Below are positions 1 to 4,661 of a DNA stretch of 5,237 nucleotides, one piece after another. The translations under genes were made by a program, and so were the position numbers. Under the pieces are notes generated by a model. That model ran no database searches. It saw nothing but the letters and a program-made list of their open reading frames with translations, and had not been told where the DNA came from. The number at the start of each line of letters is the position of its first letter. The first letter of the stretch is position 1. The stretch is from Alphaproteobacteria bacterium (lineage in GTDB: Bacteria; Pseudomonadota; Alphaproteobacteria; CBDBCS01; JAHZLG01): positions 1-5,237 of the forward strand of contig JAHZLG010000166.1 of the NCBI GenBank assembly GCA_022599995.1. Reading direction: 5' to 3'.

Positions 1-275
1 ACCTGAACGATTTCGACCTCCAGTTTGATCCCGATGGATTTGGTGCGATCGCCAATGGCTACCTAGCACCGATCGGGAGAAGCGTCATCTCCGATGGCGA
101 GCTGGTGGTCTTGGGGTTCACCCTCGGCACAGACGACTTGGCAACCTATCAGTCAGCGTCCTCCGGTGCCCTGCTTCACATCGACTATGAAGCCGATTTC
201 GCTTCGGCGATCGACGATGAAGCAGGCAATCTGCTCGATAATTTTTCTGGGGCAAGCTATGCATTTGATCCGTAA
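1..275 (+). CDS. 3' end of an unrecognised acidic, probably exported protein (partial)
   Basis: The frame starting at base 3 is open from the window edge to a TAA stop at 273-275 and gives 90 residues; the start lies outside the window. The visible part has no cysteine and is acidic (several Asp/Glu, few Arg, one His, no Lys). Short hydrophobic stretches such as ELVVLGFTLG (about residues 33-42) and ALLHIDYEADF (about 56-66) alternate with Gly/Ser/Asp turns, a pattern typical of beta-sandwich domains in secreted or surface proteins. I do not recognise a family; a cohesin-like or other extracellular beta domain is only a guess. Its last 17 bases overlap the start proposed for the next gene, which suggests co-transcription. 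The coding call rests on even amino-acid use, the open frame up to the edge and the close fit to the next gene. No C-terminal anchor or sorting motif is visible after the final FDP. Confidence 0.6.
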   Translation, partial: LNDFDLQFDPDGFGAIANGYLAPIGRSVISDGELVVLGFTLGTDDLATYQSASSGALLHIDYEADFASAIDDEAGNLLDNFSGASYAFDP

Positions 276-789
276 ACCCTTGACAGATTTTGTTGCTTGT
301 CGTCGACTGCGGCGACGTGGGGTGTTCCGACGTATGGGCATGGCGGCATTGATGAGTGGCTTTGTTTTGACGTCGACCGGGTGCGCGACACTGGACACGC
401 ACCCCAACCTCGTTTCGCCAGAAGCGGTTGCCCTCGGCGCAGCAGGCACCGGCTTCTTCTGCGGCATGCTTTTCCCGGTCATCATTCTTATCAACACAAA
501 CCCTGCGACCACAGGGGCATATGCCCTTGTGATTGCAACAACAGGTGCCCTGGGATCGGGGTTAGGGGCGTGGCATGGTGCACCGATTCAGCCGCGTGAG
601 GCGCATGTGGTAAACGCTTCTTATGGCAGCTGTGTCGGCACTGTGCTCGGCCTTGGATTCGTGGGGGGCTATTACGGAGCCAAAAGTGGGTCGCAACAAC
701 CTGCCATCCCCAAGCACCTGCAGAAGCAGATCAATGAACGTCGAAATCGCGGGGGAGCCGCTTACCCGCACTTGCGGAATATCCGCTAG
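259..789 (+). CDS. Putative small glycine-rich lipoprotein (glycine-zipper-like)
   Basis: The protein has 176 residues from ATG 259. The frame is open further left, to an ATG at 94, but that would run almost entirely inside the preceding gene, so 259 (17-bp overlap) is preferred; ATG 334 or 340 would also keep the export signal. An arginine-rich N-region (RRLRRRGVFRR, residues 15-25) is followed by a hydrophobic stretch ending in a lipobox-like LTSTGC, with Cys42 as predicted lipidation site. The twin arginines are not in a canonical Tat motif. Three Gly/Ala-rich hydrophobic segments follow (about 56-78, 83-104 and 123-141), with GxxxG-like spacing as in glycine-zipper envelope proteins, or possibly true membrane helices. 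The C-terminus is basic and hydrophilic. No family is recognised and no strong ribosome binding site precedes 259, so translational coupling to the upstream gene is likely. It converges on iolG with 29 bp between the stops. Confidence 0.55.
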   Translation: MHLIRKPLTDFVACRRLRRRGVFRRMGMAALMSGFVLTSTGCATLDTHPNLVSPEAVALGAAGTGFFCGMLFPVIILINTNPATTGAYALVIATTGALGSGLGAWHGAPIQPREAHVVNASYGSCVGTVLGLGFVGGYYGAKSGSQQPAIPKHLQKQINERRNRGGAAYPHLRNIR

Positions 790-818
790 GCGATCATTGA
801 TGCGAGCATTGGTGCCAG

Positions 819-1808
819 CTAGAGGGTGATCCGGTGACCACTCTTCGCGGATGCAATGCACGCCTCGGCGATCTGGAGGGCGATCAATCCATCAGCACCT
901 GAGGGCGTCATCGCCACCCCCGACCGAACCGCGGCAATGAAATGGTCGAGCTCGCCGGCATAGGCATCGCGATAGCGGTCGGTGAAGAAGTCGAACAGCG
1001 GTGCCGCCACAGCGCCCGTATTCCCGTGGCGAATGACCGTGTTCACCCGAGGGTTTTCAGCGGTTACCGTCCCCTCAGCCCCGTGCACATCGATCCGTTG
1101 ATCGTAGCCGTAGGTTGTCCGTCGGGAATTAGTGATCACGGCGAGGGCTCCCGATGCCGCAGTAAGAGTCGCCGTTGCCGTGTCGTAGTCGGCATAGTCG
1201 GCAATCGAGTGCTGGAACATGATCGACCCAGTCGCGGCCACGTGCGTAATCGGTTCGTCGAGCATGAAGCGCGCCATGTCGATGTCGTGGATCATCATGT
1301 CTTTGAAGATACCGCCACTCCATTTTGAGGCATCGGCAGGGGGGGGCGTGGGATCGCGCGACACGATGGTCACCAGCTCTTTTTGGCCTATAGAAGCGGC
1401 AGCCTCGCGCAAGGCAAGGAAATGCCGATCGAAACGACGGTTGAATCCAATCATGAGCCGTCCCTTGTGCTCGCGCACGTGGTCGAGACACGCGACGACG
1501 CGCGGCACCGACAAATCGATTGGTTTTTCACAGAACACCGCCTTGCCTGCGGTGACGGCTTGCTCGATTTGCTCGGCGTGGAGGTTGGTCGGTGAGCAAA
1601 TCAGCACGCCATCGATGGTCGGGTCATCCAAGATGCTTTGCCATGTCATCGGTTGTGCGGTGCTGTAGCTCTCCGCCATGGTTTGGGCGAGGGTCGCATT
1701 GGGCTCGAAAAAAGCAACGAGGTGCGCATCAGGATTGCGGGCAATGGTCGCGGCGTGCACCTGGCCGATACGTCCAGCACCGACAAGGGCAAGTCTAAGG
1801 GGTGACAT
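819..1808 (-). CDS. iolG: Inositol 2-dehydrogenase (Gfo/Idh/MocA family)
   Basis: The 329-residue product, normal for the family, oxidises myo-inositol to scyllo-inosose with NAD+ in the cytoplasm, the first step of inositol catabolism. The N-terminal Rossmann fold carries GAGRIG (residues 10-15), and an acidic residue after strand 2 (Glu35) favours NAD over NADP. EKP (94-96) supplies the family lysine. The C-terminal half has NRRFD (123-127), GGIFKD (165-170) and MMIHDIDMA (171-179). Lys95, Asp170 and His174 match the catalytic Lys97, Asp172 and His176 of the Bacillus subtilis enzyme with a constant offset of two. SRRTTYGYDQR (228-238) is also typical of IolG. ATG 1808 is chosen; an in-frame TTG lies directly before it at 1811. 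Neither has a strong ribosome binding site. The gene is downstream of the decarboxylase-like gene on the same strand, and the gap carries a palindrome that could be its operator. No other iol gene is in view, so another cyclitol or sugar substrate is possible. Confidence 0.92.
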   Translation of the reverse strand: MSPLRLALVGAGRIGQVHAATIARNPDAHLVAFFEPNATLAQTMAESYSTAQPMTWQSILDDPTIDGVLICSPTNLHAEQIEQAVTAGKAVFCEKPIDLSVPRVVACLDHVREHKGRLMIGFNRRFDRHFLALREAAASIGQKELVTIVSRDPTPPPADASKWSGGIFKDMMIHDIDMARFMLDEPITHVAATGSIMFQHSIADYADYDTATATLTAASGALAVITNSRRTTYGYDQRIDVHGAEGTVTAENPRVNTVIRHGNTGAVAAPLFDFFTDRYRDAYAGELDHFIAAVRSGVAMTPSGADGLIALQIAEACIASAKSGHRITL

Positions 1809-1842
1809 CAAAGAACGGTTTCCGTTGGAGAGGTGAGGGGCA

Positions 1843-1882
1843 GGGATGATGACGGAGTAGGGATGAAGAAGGGGCAGGGATG
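1843..1882. repeat. Three GGGATG motifs at exact 17-bp spacing upstream of iolG
   Basis: GGGATG begins at 1843, 1860 and 1877 on the + strand (CATCCC on the iolG strand). A longer 12-bp match, GGGGCAGGGATG, occurs at 1837-1848 and 1871-1882. The last motif touches the left arm of the palindrome. The stretch is purine-rich on the + strand and lies in the probable promoter or leader of iolG. It may be an old 17-bp tandem duplication or a set of phased protein-binding sites; the sequence alone does not decide. Confidence 0.4.
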
Positions 1883-1901
1883 TATCAATGCCAGTGATAC
1901 A
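1881..1901. promoter_or_regulatory. 21-bp near-perfect palindrome, candidate operator upstream of iolG
   Basis: Arms TGTATCA (1881-1887) and TGATACA (1895-1901) are perfect inverted repeats. Inside them TG/CA (1889-1890 and 1892-1893) also pair around a central C, so nine of ten base pairs are symmetrical; only A1888/G1894 breaks the symmetry. It lies 73 bp upstream of the iolG start and 10 bp after the stop of the decarboxylase-like gene. Its length and odd-centred symmetry suit a dimeric repressor such as a GntR- or LacI-type protein, and inositol genes are commonly repressed by such IolR-type regulators. The regulator is not in the window. A transcription terminator is less likely: the stem is A+T-rich and no T-run follows on the minus strand. 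Confidence 0.55.
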
Positions 1902-1910
1902 ATCGTTGTC

Positions 1911-2717
1911 CTAGCGCGCGGTTTGTTGCAGGGTTTCGCCCGCCTTCCACGAGACGCCTACCTCCCGCCAAAATCCACCGATTATCTCTTGGGGGGCAAG
2001 GGCTGTGAGCTCTTCGGTGGGCGACGGAAAGAATTCAAGGCTGGCTGTGCCCTTGTAGGCAGTGCCGAGGTCTGCGTCGAATCCCCGCATGGTCACTATC
2101 TCGTCTAGGCTTGCGACCCCATCGCTTTCGATGCGCTGCATCCAGCGATTGTGTACCATGGGCAGGGCGTTCACAAACCCTGTATTTGGCGATTCCCCTG
2201 TGACGGTGAAGGTTGCCTCGGCAAGGCGGCGATCGTTGGCGGCGAGGGTCGCGCCAAATTTGCCGCCAGTAATCAGCTTGCCGTCTTGCATCTTTGGTCC
2301 TACTCGACCGACCCGCACTGGGCGAGTCAGGTGGATCGAGCCCAGCTTTTTGGGATAGCCTTGATGCAACCCGCGGATCATGGCGTAGTCCTTGTCGACC
2401 CAAATGAACAGGCAGCGCGAGTAGGTTTGCTTGCGAAACTGGCACCGCATGACAAGGAAGGTTTCCATGTATTGCATCCGAACGGGGTCGAGCACCTCGG
2501 CGAAGTCGTTGCCACAGCTTTGCCAGTCAGCCCAGATCAGCGCGAGGGCACCGGGGTCTTCGTCGGCGAGTTCGAAGGATTCGGGCAAAAAGGTGCGGAG
2601 CAAGTCGGGTGATACGCGGTACTCGATGGTGAGCAACTGCCCCGAGTAGTGCCAAGGGGTCGGTGGCAAAATGGACGCGTTGCCCGTGGGGGTTTGGGGA
2701 TAGGCAAATCCTTGCAT
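1911..2717 (-). CDS. Acetoacetate decarboxylase superfamily protein
   Basis: This 268-residue soluble protein (Clostridium acetobutylicum Adc is about 244) contains YPKKLG at 121-126, identical to the active-site segment of that enzyme, so Lys123 is the predicted Schiff-base lysine (Adc Lys115) and Lys124 its pKa-lowering neighbour. Other family features are IEYRVSPDLLRTFLPESFEL (31-50, matching the IVYR...L...VPEPLEI region of Adc) and YME at 83-85, where Glu85 falls at the place of Adc Glu76. By hand alignment Adc Arg29 becomes Gly26, and Adc Glu61 falls in ALALIWADW, where no Glu is present. The fold and Schiff-base chemistry are well supported; acetoacetate as substrate is not, and superfamily members with aldolase-dehydratase activity are known. 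GGAG lies 5 nt before ATG 2717, the best ribosome binding site in the window. The gene sits 411 bp from the upstream dehydrogenase, behind a tandem repeat array, so it probably has its own promoter, and may be read through into iolG. Confidence 0.85.
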   Translation of the reverse strand: MQGFAYPQTPTGNASILPPTPWHYSGQLLTIEYRVSPDLLRTFLPESFELADEDPGALALIWADWQSCGNDFAEVLDPVRMQYMETFLVMRCQFRKQTYSRCLFIWVDKDYAMIRGLHQGYPKKLGSIHLTRPVRVGRVGPKMQDGKLITGGKFGATLAANDRRLAEATFTVTGESPNTGFVNALPMVHNRWMQRIESDGVASLDEIVTMRGFDADLGTAYKGTASLEFFPSPTEELTALAPQEIIGGFWREVGVSWKAGETLQQTAR

Positions 2718-2722
2718 GATAG

Positions 2723-2726
2723 CTCC
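2723..2726 (-). promoter_or_regulatory. Ribosome binding site of the decarboxylase-like gene
   Basis: GGAG on the minus strand with a 5-nt spacer (CTATC) before ATG 2717. It is the clearest Shine-Dalgarno match in the window and fixes the start, which also gives an N-terminus of ordinary length for the family. Confidence 0.6.
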
Positions 2727-2764
2727 GGGGCAGAAGATGGGAAGAACGTTCAGTGGGAAACAGA

Positions 2765-2981
2765 CGAAGGGTTTTTAACAGGCAGTGCGCGCCCCCGAAG
2801 GGTTTTTAACAGGCAGTGCGCATCCAAATAGTTTCTAACAGGCAGTGCGCGCATCCAAATAGTTTCTAACAGGCAGTGCGCGCGCCCGAAGGGTTTCTAA
2901 CAGACAGTGCGCGTATCCAAATGGTTTCTAACAGGCAGTGTGCACGCATCCAAAGGGTTTCTAACAGGCAGTGTGCGCACC
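2765..2981. repeat. Tandem array of seven ~31-bp repeats upstream of the decarboxylase-like gene
   Basis: Units start at 2771, 2802, 2831, 2862, 2893, 2924 and 2957, with lengths 31, 29, 31, 31, 31 and 33 bp and a last partial unit ending near 2981; a lone tail, CGAAGG, precedes the first (2765-2770). The core is GTTTYTAACAGRCAGTGYGC, nearly invariant. It runs into an alternating purine-pyrimidine tract of 8-12 bp and then a tail of one of two kinds: a CCCGAAGG kind (units 1 and 4) or an ATCCAAA kind (units 2, 3, 5 and 6). The units abut with no unique spacers and are not multiples of 3 nt, so this is neither a CRISPR array nor a protein repeat. The array lies 48-264 bp before the decarboxylase-like start, in its probable promoter or leader. 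It could be an iterated binding site, a nucleoid or supercoiling element, or a neutral minisatellite. Confidence 0.92.
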
Positions 2982-3128
2982 GTTTTCTCGAGCGGCGGTG
3001 GGGGTCGTGAAGGGGGTTAGACTGCGCAACGCTGTCCCGCACCACAACGCGCCGCACCACACGCAGGTCATGGCAACGTGAGTCTTGCCCTTAGCCGATT
3101 GGCGAGGCTTGCTATTCGCTACCTGTCT
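2982..3128. other. Rest of the intergenic region between the dehydrogenase and decarboxylase-like genes
   Basis: With the repeat array and the 47-bp leader this completes a 411-bp gene-free stretch. I see no convincing gene, tRNA, strong hairpin followed by a T-run, or clear -35/-10 pair here. It is the likeliest place, together with the array, for the promoter of the decarboxylase-like gene. Its only notable structure is the short direct repeat at 3037-3064. Confidence 0.5.
3037..3064. repeat. Near-adjacent 13/14-bp direct repeat
   Basis: CCGCACCACAACGC (3037-3050) and CCGCACCACACGC (3052-3064) differ by one A and are separated by one base. It is unrelated to the 31-bp repeats nearby. It may be a slippage duplication or a pair of protein-binding sites about 15 bp apart. 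Confidence 0.6.
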
Positions 3129-4592
3129 TCAAGAGACGGAATCTTCCAGAATTTGCAACGTCTTGAGGTCTGAGTGAAAATCCAACGCAAAGTCGCCACC
3201 TTCTCTCCCCAAGCCGCTGATCCCGGTGCCGCCGAAGGGGGCGGTCAGGTCGCGTATCAGGTAGCAATTGACCCAGACGGTGCCAGCGCGGACGAGGCGT
3301 CCTACCCGCTCGGCGCGGGCCGCCGACGAGGTGTACAGCACGGCAGAAAGGCCATAGCGGGTGGAATTGGCCAAGGCGACTGCCTCGGCTTCATCGGCGA
3401 AAGTTTGGATGCTGAGAACAGGCCCAAATACCTCGTTTTGCACAATCTCCGATTCATTGGACTGTGGCTCGATCAGGGTCGGCTCTATCCAGAGTTGCCC
3501 CTCGCGATGCCGCTTGCCGCCAAGCAGGAGTTTGTCCCCCGATTTGATCGCCCGATCGACGAACCCCAGCACGCGATCGAGGTGATCGCCGTGGATGAGC
3601 GGGGTGATGGTAGTCGCATCATCGAAGGCATCGCCGAGGACGTGCGCGGCAGTATAGGCATAGAAATGCGCAAGGAATTCGTCGCGCACCGACTGGTGAA
3701 CCAACAGGCGCGTGTTTGCCATGCAGCTTTGTCCCGAGTCGTCATATTGCCCTGCCGCCTTCTTCGCAGCCATGTCGATGTCAGCATCGTCGAAAACGAT
3801 CAGGGGGGCTTTGCCGCCGAGCTCCGCAGTGAAGGGGACAATGTTCTTGGCCCCAGCTGCGCCGATCTTGCGGGCGGTGGCGGGTGAGCCGGTGAAGGAC
3901 AACCTTCGCACGCGCGGATCAGTGACAAGGGCATCCCCGACCTCGTGCCCCAACCCGTGAACGATGTTGAATACCCCCGGGGGGAATCCGGCTTCCACGA
4001 TCATCTCGGCGAGCAGGCAGGCGGACAGGGGTGACCACTCTGCCGGTTTGAGTATCACCGTATTGCCCGCGGCGAGGGCAGGGGCCACCTTCCACGAGGA
4101 AAGCATAAATGGGGCATTCCATGGGGTGATAATCACCGCAGGCCCAGCGGGCATGCGGAGGACTCGGTTCGCCGTCGTGTTGGAATGCCATACGCGTTCC
4201 TCGTATGCGACCGCCATATCGGCGTAGACGCGGAAATTGCGTGCCGCACGGGGGATAACGCGCATCTTCAGGCTTTCGAAGCGCATCGCCATGTCGGATG
4301 CCTCCACAGCCGCGATGCGGTCGAGGGATGCGTCAATCAGTGCTGCCAACCGGTGCATGGGCTCGCGTCTTTCGGCGGGGGACATTGCCGCCCACCCGGG
4401 AAAGGCACGGACAGCCGCGTCGACCGCCAGCGTTGCCACCTTCGCATCGCCTCGGGGCACCGCACCCAGCGGAGCCGCCCCCCAATGGCAGGGGTTGTGA
4501 CTGGGGAAGGTAGATTCGGCATCGTCCACGCGTTGCCCATCGATGAGATGTGCCGTAGAAAATGTCTGTCCGCGCACCGTAATCGTGGCCAT
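3129..4592 (-). CDS. Aldehyde dehydrogenase, 2-hydroxymuconic-semialdehyde dehydrogenase type
   Basis: A full-length 487-residue NAD(P)+-dependent aldehyde dehydrogenase that oxidises an aldehyde to an acid in the cytoplasm. All core motifs are present: PWNAPF (157-162, Asn159 stabilising the thiohemiacetal), LKPAE (181-185, cofactor-binding Lys182), FTGS (233-236), ELGGKAP (257-263, general base Glu257), GQSCMANTR (287-295, nucleophile Cys290) and EVFGPV (387-392). IPRAARNFRVYADMA (113-127) and NCYLIRDLTAPFGG (442-455) resemble the hydroxymuconic-semialdehyde and aminomuconic-semialdehyde dehydrogenases of aromatic meta-cleavage pathways (XylG/DmpC type) more than betaine- or succinate-semialdehyde enzymes. 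Where many relatives have DxGKP, this one reads DMAMR (100-104). GGA lies 6 nt before ATG 4592. It follows the GS-like gene by 69 bp on the same strand, possibly as one transcript. The family is certain; the substrate is inferred and could instead be a gamma-glutamyl aminoaldehyde. Confidence 0.9.
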   Translation of the reverse strand: MATITVRGQTFSTAHLIDGQRVDDAESTFPSHNPCHWGAAPLGAVPRGDAKVATLAVDAAVRAFPGWAAMSPAERREPMHRLAALIDASLDRIAAVEASDMAMRFESLKMRVIPRAARNFRVYADMAVAYEERVWHSNTTANRVLRMPAGPAVIITPWNAPFMLSSWKVAPALAAGNTVILKPAEWSPLSACLLAEMIVEAGFPPGVFNIVHGLGHEVGDALVTDPRVRRLSFTGSPATARKIGAAGAKNIVPFTAELGGKAPLIVFDDADIDMAAKKAAGQYDDSGQSCMANTRLLVHQSVRDEFLAHFYAYTAAHVLGDAFDDATTITPLIHGDHLDRVLGFVDRAIKSGDKLLLGGKRHREGQLWIEPTLIEPQSNESEIVQNEVFGPVLSIQTFADEAEAVALANSTRYGLSAVLYTSSAARAERVGRLVRAGTVWVNCYLIRDLTAPFGGTGISGLGREGGDFALDFHSDLKTLQILEDSVS

Positions 4593-4603
4593 GAAATGTC
4601 CAG

Positions 4604-4640
4604 CATCAAAGGAAAGAGGGGCGGCTGGAAGAGCCGCGCC
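4604..4640 (-). terminator. Weak candidate terminator or processing hairpin between the GS-like and dehydrogenase genes
   Basis: GCGGCT (4621-4626) and AGCCGC (4632-4637) form a perfect 6-bp stem with a 5-nt loop. After one mismatch (G4620/G4638), 4618-4619 pair with 4639-4640. On the minus strand the stem is followed by CCC and then a broken pyrimidine run, TCTTTCCTTT. It lies about 20 nt after the GS-like stop and 25 nt before the dehydrogenase start. The interrupted T-run makes it a weak terminator; it may instead attenuate or stabilise the transcript. Confidence 0.35.
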
Positions 4641-4661
4641 GAAGAACAGGGGCGTACTGCC

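Noticed and set aside
45..52. GCGATCGC as a sign of cyanobacterial HIP1 repeats
   Set aside because: I found only this clear copy in 5.2 kb, inside coding sequence, whereas HIP1-rich genomes carry it about once per kilobase or more.
94..258. N-terminal extension of the lipoprotein gene to ATG 94
   Set aside because: It would overlap the upstream coding frame by 182 bp and put a Trp/Pro-rich stretch before the export signal.
774..786. GCGGA-ATA-TCCGC hairpin at the end of the lipoprotein gene as a terminator
   Set aside because: The stem is only 5 bp, it lies in the coding sequence just before the stop codon, and no T-run follows on either strand.
1809..1811. TTG as the iolG start
   Set aside because: An ATG follows directly and gives the usual family N-terminus; no ribosome binding site favours TTG clearly.
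1833..2108. Plus-strand reading frame of 91 codons
   Set aside because: It runs antisense through the well-supported decarboxylase-like gene and the iolG leader, and shows no recognisable protein features.
2744..2751. GAACGTTC palindrome in the decarboxylase-like leader as an operator
   Set aside because: Only 8 bp, expected by chance at this scale, and it matches no spaced operator such as a LexA box.
2771..2981. CRISPR array
   Set aside because: Units abut directly. The 9-12-bp stretch between cores comes in only two recurring versions rather than unique spacers of about 30 bp, and no cas gene is present.
2866..3060. Minus-strand reading frame of 64 codons through the repeats
   Set aside because: Its sequence is only the repeat read through shifting frames (unit length is not a multiple of three), with no domain and no ribosome binding site.
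3174..3887. Plus-strand reading frame of 237 codons
   Set aside because: It is antisense to a full-length aldehyde dehydrogenase with all catalytic motifs; long antisense frames are common in G+C-rich genes.
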